DNA of 64,000 nucleotides from CAG-217 sp963642245. GTDB lineage: Bacteria; Bacillota; Clostridia; Oscillospirales; Acutalibacteraceae. This document shows, one piece after another, positions 43,432 to 52,866 of the stretch. The stretch lies in assembly GCA_963642245.1 (NCBI GenBank), contig CAVIFY010000002.1:32288-96287 (forward strand), written 5' to 3'. Numbering within the stretch: the first letter of the stretch is position 1; the number at the start of each line of letters is the position of its first letter. Under the pieces are notes generated by a model, which was given only the letters and a program-made list of their open reading frames with translations, had not been told where the DNA came from and did not search any database. Made by a program: the position numbers and the translations under genes.

Positions 43432-44469
43432 TCAGTATTCTTTGCAAATGGTGACGGTGCTCTGCCCTCTGTGGCGAATGATCGACTGATTGGTAAAGGA
43501 GCCGTCCTTTTTAATGTTGATGAGCGTACCGCCGCGGAAAGGCGTCACATAAATATTATGGTCGCAGGACAGGCCGTAGGTCAGCCGAATGCCCTGGTAA
43601 TCCACGGAAAAGTTATTCATATGATCGTGACCTGCATAGCAGCCCTTGGTGGAGCCCAGCTTTTGCATGGTCTCAAACATTTGGTCGTCCACCGCCGGAG
43701 TGCCGTCCTCACCGGGGAACTTAAAGCCCCACAGCCGCTTGCCCTCCTGGTAGCCGGTCATATACTCTTTCATGGGCACATGGAAGAACGCCAGGGACGG
43801 CACTACCTTGGTCTCGTCGCCGTTCTCTTCCTTGGCGATCTGCTTGACCGTCTTTTCGTACCAGGCGATCTGGTTGTCGTGGAAGTGGTCGTAGCCGCTG
43901 TTCTCCACATCGTAGCAGTTGGAGTCCATAAAGATCAGCGAGGTCAGCGCCTTGCCGCTGTCATCCCGCACGGTATAGTAGTAGTTACCCATACCGTCCA
44001 CATTCTCGTCGCCCCGCTGATAAATGCAATACTCCAGCGACTCCAAATAATCGTTTAAGGTCTGCTTGTCGGCGATCTTCTCCGGGTCCAGCTTTTCGCC
44101 CGGCTCGTATTTGATATCCAGCCCCTCGTGGTTGCCGTAAACAAAGGCCCAGGGGATTTGGAACTTCTCCATAAAGGTGCAGAAGGACTTAAACGCCGTA
44201 AAGTTCTCCTTTTCGCTGGTCACATCTCCGGTAACGGCGATCAGGTCCGGCTTGGTGGTGTTGACCATCTCCGTAATGGTCTTATACGCCTTGGCGTCCT
44301 TCTTCTCATCATTGAGAATATGCACATCGGTCACTTGCAGCACGGTAAAGGCCGTGTCTGCCCCGCGCACATACTTCTTGCCGTAAAAGGTCACAGACAA
44401 TGCCGCCACACCTCCTAAAATTGCCAGCACCAACAGAATGCTTAAAAAGATTTTCAGTCCCTTTTTCAT
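43432..44469 (-). CDS. Membrane-anchored metallophosphoesterase (last gene of operon)
   Basis: 345 aa. An N-terminal membrane anchor (residues ~6-30) is followed by a calcineurin-like domain with all metal motifs: TDVH, TGD, YGNHE, FFHVP and GHDH. It shares DGMGNY and other motifs with the metallophosphoesterase that opens this operon (51689-52747). It probably acts outside the membrane on a phosphate ester. It starts 1 bp after the GH95 stop, so it is cotranscribed. Confidence 0.85.
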   Translation of the reverse strand: MKKGLKIFLSILLVLAILGGVAALSVTFYGKKYVRGADTAFTVLQVTDVHILNDEKKDAKAYKTITEMVNTTKPDLIAVTGDVTSEKENFTAFKSFCTFMEKFQIPWAFVYGNHEGLDIKYEPGEKLDPEKIADKQTLNDYLESLEYCIYQRGDENVDGMGNYYYTVRDDSGKALTSLIFMDSNCYDVENSGYDHFHDNQIAWYEKTVKQIAKEENGDETKVVPSLAFFHVPMKEYMTGYQEGKRLWGFKFPGEDGTPAVDDQMFETMQKLGSTKGCYAGHDHMNNFSVDYQGIRLTYGLSCDHNIYVTPFRGGTLINIKKDGSFTNQSIIRHRGQSTVTICKEY

Positions 44470-44470
44470 C

Positions 44471-46690
44471 TCAGTTCTCCTCCGTTACGGTTATGTTCTT
44501 CAGTTGAGCCGTCGGGCTTAAGTGTCGATTTCTAATGACGATCGGTCGATCGCTTTCTGCACCGATCACCTGCCCGTCCTGCCAGGTAAAGCTGACCCGG
44601 GCGCCGCCCACCACCATATTGCGCACTTCGCCGCTGCGGGCGTAATTAGCAGGCAACGCCGGCAGCAGCTCGATCACGCCCTGCTCCTCGGTAAGCAGCA
44701 TTTCGTTGATCCCGGCCACAAACCCTAAGTTGCCGTCAATTTGGAAATAAAACGGCGGGTGCACGCAAAAGAGATTTTGGAACACAGAGTGAGCCAGCAT
44801 ACTGCGGATCACCTTTGACACGCTGTCCGGCTCTCGCAGCCGGGCAGACAGGCAGATGGCCCAGGCCGCCGACCAGCCGATATACTGGGTGGCGTTCTCC
44901 GTACGGTAACGGTACAGCTGCCGGACCCATTCGGTCTGCGCCTTGTTGCCATCATAGCCAATGGTGTTGCCGGGGTAAAAGCCGTATAAGGGCGAGAAGT
45001 GGCGGTGCCCTTTCTCCGGCGTGGGATAATCGGCGTGCCACTCGCAAATGCCGTTTTTGCCCCCTCGATCAGGATAAAGCAGTGGCAGTTTTTGCCGAAT
45101 GTCCCCTTTCAGCGCTTCATCGTCGCTGATCTCCAGCGCGTTCCGAAACGCCTGGCGCACCAGCCCCATATCGAAGGCGGAGGCGTAGTCCAGCTTGCAG
45201 GTCTTGCCGTCTTTCTTAAACACATTCTCCGGCGAGGCGGAGGGGCAGATCACATACTGCCCTTGGTGCAGCACCAAAAAATCTGCGGCGAACTGCGCCG
45301 CACCGGTAACGATCTCCCGGATCTGCGCCCGGTAGGCGCCCAGCTGACCGTTTTGGTAGTGGGTATAAAGCTCATTGCTCAGCCACACGCCGCACAGGGG
45401 CGCGAACATATAATTGGCCGTACCCTGCACCGGCGGCGTTTTGCGCCACAGGTCCACATTGTGGTTGCAGGCAAAGCCCCGGCAGCCGTAATTGATCTTG
45501 GCGGTGTCTCGGCCGTTCTCCATAGTCTCATAGACCATACGGATCAGCGGTTCGATACAATCGGACAGCCCGGCCCGGGACGCGCCCCAGTAGTTCATCT
45601 CCGTATTGATATTCACCGTGTAGTTGCTGCTCCAGGGTGGGCGCAGGCTATTGTTCCAAATGCCCTGCAAATTCAGCGGCTGGCCGCCCTTGCGGCTGCC
45701 GGAGATGATCATATACTTGCCGTAGTTATACAGCAGCTCCGCCAGCGCCCGCTCGTCGTCGCCGTTCTTTACGCCTTTCAGCAGGGCGTCGGCATTTTCC
45801 GTTCGGTCACAGTGGAAACTGACCGACTGGCGGTCAAACAGCGCCGTATAGTCGGCAATGTGCCTTTCCAGCAGTGCCGCATAGTCCGGCGCGATCGCGT
45901 TCATCATCCCTCGGCACTTTTGCTGCACCGCGGTTTGCGCCGTTTGCGGCATTTGGTCATAGCCGTTAAAGCCGGTAGCGGTGACAAAATACAGCACCAC
46001 TTCCGTGGCGTTCTGCACCTGCAAGGCTGCCTTGCGGGCGCGCACCCTGCCGTCGGTCTGCACCCGGGTTTGCAGGCAAAAGGCCATACCCTTCTTCTCT
46101 TCATAATGAATGGGGTGCCGCTCTGTTCTCAGATAATTGGGTGCCGCATAGTCCGGCGCGTTGCCCAGGAGAAACAGGTTTTGCCCCGCCGTCTCCACCC
46201 GGTGGTGCAGCTTGCTGCCGGTACGGATGGTGACCGAAAACGGCCGATCCGCCGTCACCCGGTACACGGAGATATGGTCCGGATAAGAAGAAAAGCATTC
46301 GCTTTTGGCACCGCTGCTCTCCACCGTATGCACCGCTCGGGACAGGTCCAGGCACCGGGAATATCCGTCCCGGGGCAAGCCGCAAAAGGACAGGGTCACC
46401 TGTCCCAGGGGCAAAAAGGTCTCGCTGTAAAAACCGGACAGCTGCTTTTCGCACAGGGCGTCCGCCCGGGCGTTCTCGCCGTCAAAGATCAGGCGGCGCA
46501 CCCGATCCAAGTTCTCCCGGCTTTCCACCCGGTTGTAGTCCTTGGGATAGCCGGACCATAAAGTGCCGTCGTTAAAACAGATTTTTTCCCGGCGCAGAGA
46601 GCCGTAGATCATCAGCCCTGTGTGGCCGTTGCCCAGGGGCAGCGCCTGGCGCCAGTTCCCTGCCGGTTTGTTGTATCGAATTTTATTCAT
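44471..46690 (-). CDS. Alpha-L-fucosidase, glycoside hydrolase family 95
   Basis: 739 aa. Hallmarks of GH95 are all present: N-terminal LPLGNGHTGLMIYG, VNINTEMNYWG (asparagines that activate water), CEWHADYP...GHRHFSPLYGFYPG (acid Glu) and FQIDGNLG. It inverts and releases terminal alpha-1,2-fucose or galactose. No signal peptide, so it acts on imported glycans. The start overlaps the previous gene by 8 bp. Confidence 0.92.
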   Translation of the reverse strand: MNKIRYNKPAGNWRQALPLGNGHTGLMIYGSLRREKICFNDGTLWSGYPKDYNRVESRENLDRVRRLIFDGENARADALCEKQLSGFYSETFLPLGQVTLSFCGLPRDGYSRCLDLSRAVHTVESSGAKSECFSSYPDHISVYRVTADRPFSVTIRTGSKLHHRVETAGQNLFLLGNAPDYAAPNYLRTERHPIHYEEKKGMAFCLQTRVQTDGRVRARKAALQVQNATEVVLYFVTATGFNGYDQMPQTAQTAVQQKCRGMMNAIAPDYAALLERHIADYTALFDRQSVSFHCDRTENADALLKGVKNGDDERALAELLYNYGKYMIISGSRKGGQPLNLQGIWNNSLRPPWSSNYTVNINTEMNYWGASRAGLSDCIEPLIRMVYETMENGRDTAKINYGCRGFACNHNVDLWRKTPPVQGTANYMFAPLCGVWLSNELYTHYQNGQLGAYRAQIREIVTGAAQFAADFLVLHQGQYVICPSASPENVFKKDGKTCKLDYASAFDMGLVRQAFRNALEISDDEALKGDIRQKLPLLYPDRGGKNGICEWHADYPTPEKGHRHFSPLYGFYPGNTIGYDGNKAQTEWVRQLYRYRTENATQYIGWSAAWAICLSARLREPDSVSKVIRSMLAHSVFQNLFCVHPPFYFQIDGNLGFVAGINEMLLTEEQGVIELLPALPANYARSGEVRNMVVGGARVSFTWQDGQVIGAESDRPIVIRNRHLSPTAQLKNITVTEEN

Positions 46691-48569
46691 TGGTATGCAC
46701 CTGATATGTATTTTGGTCTAAGTCAATGGTCACGGTGGTGCCGTCGGCATAAGTGGCCCGCTGCCGCCGGTAAGAGCCTAAGAACTCGTGGCGCACCATC
46801 TCTTGGTCATAAAGCCCGGCTTGCAACCGGCACAGGGGCCGAATGCGGTCAAACTCCGCCTGGAGTTCGCCCTCCGGCAGCAGGGTGGTCTCGTCCGCAC
46901 CAAACAGCTGCACATAAGGCATACCGGCGCACAAAGCGCAATACAGGTCGCCACCGGTGCCCTTTGGAATGCCCCAGTTGTAAAAGCCGTTCCAAGGCAC
47001 GATCAAACAGTCGTGGTAAATAAGATTTTGCAGCGGAATAGGCACGCCCACTGCCCGGCCGCCCTCTAAGGGCACCGCGTGGAACGGGCCGTGGTGCACC
47101 AGCGCAATATGATTTACCAGCGCATAGCCCGGCTCCTCCGAGGACATGATCAGCCCCCGATTGTTGAGCAGATCAAAGCACTTGGCCCGGTATTCCATAC
47201 TCTGCCGCCGGGTGATTTTGTGTGCCGGGTCAAAGCACTCGTCCCCGGGCATAACGGAGAACACATCCAGGTACGCCCCCTGCACATCCACACCGTGGGC
47301 AGCCAGTTCGTCGTAGGTGCGCTCCACCATCTCCGGGGCAAAGGCGGTGCACAGATAGGTGTGCTCCCCGCCGTCCCAAATGGAACAATAGGGGTGGGTG
47401 CCGTCGATCTGTGTGACCGCCTTTTTCACATCATAAGCCGGTGACGAATAGTAGAAGTCCCGGTACTGATCGTGGAGAGCGAACACATACCCCAGGCGGC
47501 GGCCGGTGTCTGCCAGATTTTTCAGTCCCGGGTAACCGCCCGCTGCCGCGCAAGGCGGGAGAATGTACGGGTGGTCGTTGTCGTAGCCGTTCTTGCCCCA
47601 GCCGTCTGTGTGAATATAGAGCTTTTCCAGTCCCAGGTCCTTGCAGGTCTGCAACTGCCGGGCACGCTGCTCAAAGGTGGCGTACAGCCGGGAATTGGTG
47701 CCGTTTTTGCGGTAGAACTTGGACTTTTCGTTAATATTGGTAAAGATCCGGTGGTGCAGCACCGGCGCACCGATGATTTTTTCAATGTTTCGGTTCGTTT
47801 GAATTTTCTCTTCCAGCGTAACGAACTGCCCGGTCTCTTTCAAGTACGCCCGGTAGTCCTTGGCTACGGTGTTGTAGTCCCCCTGCGCATGAAAAGTAAA
47901 GCGGATTTTCCGCTCATAGGACAGCCGCCCCAAGGAGGACGAAAAATGCACGGAATTCAAAAACGCGCCGTGCCGCCCAAAGGCAGAAAACATACAGGCG
48001 TCATAGGGCGTCTCCACAATGGCGGAGAAAGTATGCCCGTCGCACACCCGCCCCCAAAGGGGCAAATAGGCGTCGCCGGTGTTCAGCTTGCGCAAATACT
48101 TGGTCAGCGCAAAGGTGAACGGAAAGTTCTTCTTGTACCCATCCGGCAGGATAAAGCCCTGGCGCATAGGGTCCACATGGTAGGCGTACTTGCCTTTTTT
48201 CTGCTCATTAAACGGCGCCGGAAAGTACACCGCCTGAATATCATAGCCCTGCTCGTTCTCCGCTTTTACGGAAAAGGTGCAGGTGTCCTCGCCGGTGATC
48301 TTGGCGGTCAGCACAATGGTAAAGTCCAATTTCCGCCCAAAGGCAACGAACCCGGACAGACGGCTGACAATGCTGGTGCGGGTATAACGAAATTCCCGCT
48401 TAGGCGCGGAATACAAAGTGCGATAGGTGGACAAATAGCGATCGCCCACCTTCTTACGAATAATGATATACGGCGCCCGGCCGTCACTGACCCAGGTAAA
48501 GCCCCGGTGGGTCACCCGGTAGTCGCCGGTCAGCTCATTGACAGCCAGCGTTAAATTGCTCTTTTTCAT
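46683..48569 (-). CDS. DUF5696/GH101-like putative glycoside hydrolase
   Basis: 628 aa. N-terminal ~250 residues beta-rich, then a barrel with YIHTDGWG, GAYLDVFSVMPGDECFD (candidate catalytic D) and SSEEPG (candidate E). The layout resembles the DUF5696 family and, more distantly, GH101/GH129. No signal peptide. The ATG at 48569 is preceded by GAGGTG. It lies between the fucosidase and the lactonase-like gene, suggesting action on the same glycan, perhaps on an alpha-linked core sugar. Confidence 0.68.
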   Translation of the reverse strand: MKKSNLTLAVNELTGDYRVTHRGFTWVSDGRAPYIIIRKKVGDRYLSTYRTLYSAPKREFRYTRTSIVSRLSGFVAFGRKLDFTIVLTAKITGEDTCTFSVKAENEQGYDIQAVYFPAPFNEQKKGKYAYHVDPMRQGFILPDGYKKNFPFTFALTKYLRKLNTGDAYLPLWGRVCDGHTFSAIVETPYDACMFSAFGRHGAFLNSVHFSSSLGRLSYERKIRFTFHAQGDYNTVAKDYRAYLKETGQFVTLEEKIQTNRNIEKIIGAPVLHHRIFTNINEKSKFYRKNGTNSRLYATFEQRARQLQTCKDLGLEKLYIHTDGWGKNGYDNDHPYILPPCAAAGGYPGLKNLADTGRRLGYVFALHDQYRDFYYSSPAYDVKKAVTQIDGTHPYCSIWDGGEHTYLCTAFAPEMVERTYDELAAHGVDVQGAYLDVFSVMPGDECFDPAHKITRRQSMEYRAKCFDLLNNRGLIMSSEEPGYALVNHIALVHHGPFHAVPLEGGRAVGVPIPLQNLIYHDCLIVPWNGFYNWGIPKGTGGDLYCALCAGMPYVQLFGADETTLLPEGELQAEFDRIRPLCRLQAGLYDQEMVRHEFLGSYRRQRATYADGTTVTIDLDQNTYQVHTNE

Positions 48570-48576
48570 ATTCACC

Positions 48577-49446
48577 TCAAAGCATATTGGGCGGCGGCAG
48601 GATCTCCTGAAAATCCGGGAAGCGGTAGAATGCCTTGGCGTTGCGGTACAGGAATTTGTCTTTATCCGTATCGCTGATCTCCGGGGATTTTAAGATAAAA
48701 TCAAAGCTCATTTTATAGGTGATCTCCACCATGGTGCGGGGGTAATCGCTGCCCCACATCAGCTTATCATAACCGCAGATCTCCGCCGCCTGCCGAATGG
48801 CGGCAATGGCCGACGGATAGGGGTAGAACTCATCATTGAACAGCCAGGTGATCCCGCCGCTTTCAATAAACACATTTTTGTTCCGCGCCAGCTTGATCTG
48901 TGCCAGCCACCCGGGGCGGGTCACCATACCGAAGTGGCCGATGGCGATCCGCAGGTCCGGGAATGTGTCAATGATCTCTTGCAGCCGGTGGGTTTGGCTG
49001 TCCCCGTCTGCCAGGTCAATGGCAACAAACTTGCCGCTGTCATTGGCAGCCTGAAAAACATCTATATGCTTTAACAGATCCGGCTCCTTAAATTTGCAGG
49101 CGCACAGCTTGATCCCGTCAAAGCCGTCCAAGGCAAAGGGCTGCCCCTCTTGGTAAAGAGCGCACACCCGCAGCCGCTCCGGGTACTTGGCCCGGGCAGA
49201 CAGCAGGTAGGCGTCCTGGTTGCCGTCCATCACCTCTTGCACGCAGACGGCGCCATTCACTCCGGCATAGTCCATATTGGCCAGCAGCATCTCCGCCGTG
49301 TTCTCGCCGGTCAGCATATAAGGCGGCATCATTTGGTGCACCCGGCCGCCAAAGTTGCTTTTGCCCCCGGTCAGGGCAAACACCGGTCGGCCGTTGTGGG
49401 TGCCGTTTTGCTTTTGCCACAGGTGCACATGGGTATCAATTCTCAT
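48577..49446 (-). CDS. Amidohydrolase_2 family lactonase-like hydrolase
   Basis: 289 aa TIM-barrel protein. The metal ligands are visible in DTHVH (H6, H8), IGHFG and WGSDYP. This family includes fuconolactonase and other sugar lactonases. Beside GH95 and two sugar-type dehydrogenases, hydrolysis of fuconolactone or a similar lactone is the best guess. The start overlaps the upstream dehydrogenase stop by four bases. Confidence 0.75.
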   Translation of the reverse strand: MRIDTHVHLWQKQNGTHNGRPVFALTGGKSNFGGRVHQMMPPYMLTGENTAEMLLANMDYAGVNGAVCVQEVMDGNQDAYLLSARAKYPERLRVCALYQEGQPFALDGFDGIKLCACKFKEPDLLKHIDVFQAANDSGKFVAIDLADGDSQTHRLQEIIDTFPDLRIAIGHFGMVTRPGWLAQIKLARNKNVFIESGGITWLFNDEFYPYPSAIAAIRQAAEICGYDKLMWGSDYPRTMVEITYKMSFDFILKSPEISDTDKDKFLYRNAKAFYRFPDFQEILPPPNML

Positions 49447-50468
49447 TGGGCGTCACCAAACCGGATCAGCAGCTTTGCCAGCGTGCCGTCGTTATGGGCC
49501 AGCGCCTCAAAGGCCGCTGCGGCAGCGTCGATCTCATACACGCCGCTGATCATCCTTTGAATATCCGCCTTGCCGGACTGCACCAGGTCAATATTGTTCT
49601 CAAAATCCCGGGTAAAGGCGTTGCGGGAGCCAAACACATTCAGCTCCTTTTTCAGCAGAACGGAATGCACAAAGGTGGTCTCTCGCTTGCCGTTGCCGAT
49701 GAGAATGATATTGGCCCCATGAGCCGCCTCGTCAATACAATTCAGAAAAGTCTCCGGCGCACCGCAGGCCTCTACGCACACATCAAAGCCGTTGCCGCCT
49801 GTAAAGGCATCGCACGCCGTATGCAGGTCCTCATTCTTCACATTCACCACCCGGTCGGCGCCGAAATCCGCCGCCAGGTCCAGCCGACTTTGCAGCATAT
49901 CGGCGATCAGCACCTTGGCGCCCATAGACTTGGCGCGGATCAGGGCAAACAGACCGATCGGCCCGGCGCCCATGATCAGCAGATGATCGCCGGGGCGCAC
50001 CTCTGCTCTGGACAGGGCGTGGCAGCTGATGGAGAACGGCTCGATCAGCGCCAGCTCCCGGGCAGACACGCCCTTGCCGTCGATCAGCCGCTCCACCGGC
50101 ATGGTGATATATTCCTGAAAGCTGCCGTCCCGCTGCACGCCCATGGTTTGGTTATCATGGCAGGCGTTGACGATCCCCCGCTTGCAGGCATAGCACTTGC
50201 CGCAGTTAAAATACGGATTGCAGGTGACAATATCCCCTGCCCGGAACCCCCGGTCATTCTCGCCGATCTCTACGATCCGGGCCGAGAACTCGTGCCCCGG
50301 TATTCTGGGGTAGGTGGTAAAGGGCTGGTTGCCGGTATAGGACGCCACATCTGCGCCGCAAATACCGCAATAGAGCACCCGCAGCAGCGCCTCGCCCGCT
50401 GCCGGGGTGGGTTTTTCTTTTTCGATCACCCGAATTTCTCCGGGCTTAGTAATTTCAATGGCTTTCAT
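49443..50468 (-). CDS. Zinc-dependent MDR dehydrogenase (sugar/polyol type)
   Basis: 341 aa. Catalytic zinc site C37, H59-E60; structural zinc C89, C92, C95, C103; Rossmann motif GAGPIGLFAL. It oxidises a secondary alcohol of a sugar or polyol using NAD(P). The start at 50468 follows GGAGAA. It directly precedes the lactonase-like gene, which fits a dehydrogenase-lactonase pair. Confidence 0.87.
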   Translation of the reverse strand: MKAIEITKPGEIRVIEKEKPTPAAGEALLRVLYCGICGADVASYTGNQPFTTYPRIPGHEFSARIVEIGENDRGFRAGDIVTCNPYFNCGKCYACKRGIVNACHDNQTMGVQRDGSFQEYITMPVERLIDGKGVSARELALIEPFSISCHALSRAEVRPGDHLLIMGAGPIGLFALIRAKSMGAKVLIADMLQSRLDLAADFGADRVVNVKNEDLHTACDAFTGGNGFDVCVEACGAPETFLNCIDEAAHGANIILIGNGKRETTFVHSVLLKKELNVFGSRNAFTRDFENNIDLVQSGKADIQRMISGVYEIDAAAAAFEALAHNDGTLAKLLIRFGDAQ

Positions 50469-50473
50469 CGGTC

Positions 50474-51679
50474 TTACTTCTCCATATCCATATAATCGCT
50501 GTTCCACACCACGGCGGTCTTAAGCGGCGCGCCCTTGGCGTAGATCTTATTCTCATACGCCGCCATAGGATCGGCGGTAAATTCGTCCTTGTCTATCAGC
50601 TCCACCAGGGTGTCAAACCGGCTGTGGCACAGCAGGTCGATCGCCGTTTCCATGTGCTTTTGGGTAAAGTTGATGGAGGCCAAGATCACCTGGTTTTGGA
50701 ACCCAAATGGCATGGTGTCAAAGGTGACCTGCGGTCCCAGGGAAAAGCTGTTATAAATGCCGTTACACCCCAGCACCCCGTGCCGGAACGCGATTTGGTG
50801 CTCCACCTGAGTGCCGCCGGTGCCCACAAACACCGTAGCCTTGCCGCCCAGCCGCCGGGTGATCGCCGCAGCCGTCTCCGCGCCCTCCATACTGCCGGAG
50901 GACAGGTAGTCGCAGCCCAGCACATTTTGTACAAACTGCGCCTTTTGGCTGTCTGCCCCGCTGCGGGCCACAAAGAGAATGCGCGCGTCCTTTTGATTGC
51001 GGCGAATTTGGTCGCCGATAAACAGCCCGGTGGTGCCCAGGCCAAAAATCACCACCCGGTCAAAGGTGTGCTGCACAGCGGCAGCCCGGGCCGTCTGTTC
51101 GTCGCACTTTCGCCGTGCCATTTCTACCCGGAAGTTTTGGGCCTCCCCCACATCGCACATACGCTCGTACTGAAAGACCGCACAGGCATAAGGGTCGGAG
51201 AACACCAGCTTTTTGGCCAGGGACAGGGGCAGCTTTTGCAGCCCGTCATACGCAGGCGGCAGGTGCAGCAGCATATCCGGGTTAAAGTAGTCCCGATCGC
51301 AAAAGATACCGTCCGCGCCGTCGCAGCCGTACTCAAAATAGCGCTCGTCCTCGGTAAACCGGGTGGGGTCCCAGCTGTCGCCGCCGCGAATGAGCACAAT
51401 GGCAAAGCGCTGCTCCCCGGGCACCCACACCACGCCCTCGTGGCCGTTGATGAGCCGGGTCTGTCCCGGCGGGAACTTAGGGTCCAGCAGGCCCCGGCGG
51501 CCCATCTTCATCAGTTCAAAATCCGTACCGCAAAAGCCGCAGAACACCGGCAGCGCCGGTACGCCGGACAAAAGCGGTTCGCCCCGCAGTCGCTGCCGGG
51601 GCGGGTTGATCGGCTCCACCGGGCCGTAGCGCAGCGGGCGATCGGGGTCATTTACAAAATAAGTACCGTATGTTTTCAA
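50474..51679 (-). CDS. Glucose-dehydrogenase-like MDR oxidoreductase
   Basis: 401 aa. Divergent MDR enzyme with catalytic zinc residues C50 and H80-E81 (CGFCGTDFE, INGHEG), and nucleotide-binding IFGLGTTGLFIGD. The layout resembles archaeal-type glucose dehydrogenases. The start codon is TTG at 51679 with GAGGGT upstream. It lies 9 bp after the first metallophosphoesterase gene. Likely oxidises an aldose to its lactone. Confidence 0.78.
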   Translation of the reverse strand: MKTYGTYFVNDPDRPLRYGPVEPINPPRQRLRGEPLLSGVPALPVFCGFCGTDFELMKMGRRGLLDPKFPPGQTRLINGHEGVVWVPGEQRFAIVLIRGGDSWDPTRFTEDERYFEYGCDGADGIFCDRDYFNPDMLLHLPPAYDGLQKLPLSLAKKLVFSDPYACAVFQYERMCDVGEAQNFRVEMARRKCDEQTARAAAVQHTFDRVVIFGLGTTGLFIGDQIRRNQKDARILFVARSGADSQKAQFVQNVLGCDYLSSGSMEGAETAAAITRRLGGKATVFVGTGGTQVEHQIAFRHGVLGCNGIYNSFSLGPQVTFDTMPFGFQNQVILASINFTQKHMETAIDLLCHSRFDTLVELIDKDEFTADPMAAYENKIYAKGAPLKTAVVWNSDYMDMEK

Positions 51680-51688
51680 TGCTTACCC

Positions 51689-52747
51689 TCAAAATTTCAA
51701 AATCTTCTCGTTGACTTGGTTATTCTTATCCAGGGTGATCTCCGTTGCACCCAGGGCCTTAAAGCTGAAGTAGCAGTTATAGGAGCTTTTGGTCATATAG
51801 TTCAGCTCCACCCCATCCTTCTCGCTGATAAAGTTGTTGTTATGGTCGTGGCCGCAATAAATATGGGTGCCGCCGTTGGCCTTAAAGGCGTCAAAGAAGC
51901 CGTCGTTGACCACAGCCGTGGTGGTCTCTTCCAGCCGCAGACCGTCCTTAAAAGGCTCTTGCTGGTCTGCATACTCCGGCACGCCGATGTGCATAAAGGC
52001 CATATTGGGCACCACCTTGCCGCCGTTCTGCGCGGCAATGCCCTTCACTGCCCATTCGTACCAGGCGATTTGATTTTTGCAAATACCGCCGTATGTGATT
52101 TGGTGATCCACCACCCGGAACTGGCCATTGTCAAACAGAAACAGAGTGTACACCGGCACGCTCTCCCGGGTCAGGTTCAGAATATAGTTGCCCATACCGT
52201 CCATACCCGCCGGTCCGCTCTTAAACAGGCAGTGCGCTGCGCTCTCGTAGATCTCCGCCAGCTTGGCCTTATCCGCCCGACCCTCATAATCGTGGTTGCC
52301 GAAAATAGGCGCCCAGGGGATCTCAAACTTCTCCATAAAATCGCAGAACTGCCGGGTGCAAATATCGTTCCAGGCGGTGAGCACCGTGTCGCCGCCGACG
52401 ATGATCAGATCCGGCTTGTCATTTTTGATAAGCTTTTTCAGCTGGATCTCGCTCATACCGTCCAGGATAAAGTTGACCCCCAGGCAGGCGGCAAAGGTGC
52501 CGTGGTTGCGGATATGCACATCCGTCAGGCACAGAATTTTATAATCCTTGCTGCCGATTTCGATATTCTGCGCATAATCCGGCGTGTAAGCGTCCGTTTC
52601 GCTCCACGGATCACACATCGCCGTCCCCTTTTGCTCCTGCAAGGCCACAGAGGCGAAATATCCGTTGCAAATACAGACAATCAGCACCAGCGCCAGCAGA
52701 ATAGACAGAATGATCTTTACAGGCTTTTTACTAAAAAATGCTTTCAT
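51689..52747 (-). CDS. Membrane-anchored metallophosphoesterase (first gene of operon)
   Basis: 352 aa. An N-terminal anchor helix (residues ~9-30) is followed by a calcineurin-like domain with DVH, GGD, FGNHD, FMHIG and GHDH. It is paralogous to the protein encoded at 43432-44469. The ATG at 52747 follows GGGGTA. It opens the seven-gene operon under the AraC-type box. Extracytoplasmic phosphoesterase of unknown substrate. Confidence 0.85.
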   Translation of the reverse strand: MKAFFSKKPVKIILSILLALVLIVCICNGYFASVALQEQKGTAMCDPWSETDAYTPDYAQNIEIGSKDYKILCLTDVHIRNHGTFAACLGVNFILDGMSEIQLKKLIKNDKPDLIIVGGDTVLTAWNDICTRQFCDFMEKFEIPWAPIFGNHDYEGRADKAKLAEIYESAAHCLFKSGPAGMDGMGNYILNLTRESVPVYTLFLFDNGQFRVVDHQITYGGICKNQIAWYEWAVKGIAAQNGGKVVPNMAFMHIGVPEYADQQEPFKDGLRLEETTTAVVNDGFFDAFKANGGTHIYCGHDHNNNFISEKDGVELNYMTKSSYNCYFSFKALGATEITLDKNNQVNEKILKF

Positions 52748-52769
52748 AATGCTACCCCTTTTGTACACA

Positions 52770-52798
52770 TTGACATTTTATCAGTAAGATTGTACAAT
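52770..52798 (+). promoter_or_regulatory. Promoter of the AraC regulator gene
   Basis: -35 TTGACA (52770-52775), 17-bp spacer, -10 TACAAT (52793-52798). It overlaps the divergent operon promoter. Confidence 0.78.
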
Positions 52799-52842
52799 AG
52801 AGGCACAGCTTTTTGTTGTGAAAATCAATCAAATTCTTTAGA
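52789..52842 (-). promoter_or_regulatory. Operon promoter with AraC-type box
   Basis: -10 TACAAT (52789-52794) has no good -35; TCTAAAGAATTTG (52830-52842) lies 35 nt upstream of it, exactly as at 41861-41914. The box is also just upstream of the divergent araC-type gene. Confidence 0.7.
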
Positions 52843-52866
52843 AATCCAATCAAAAGGAAATTTCCT

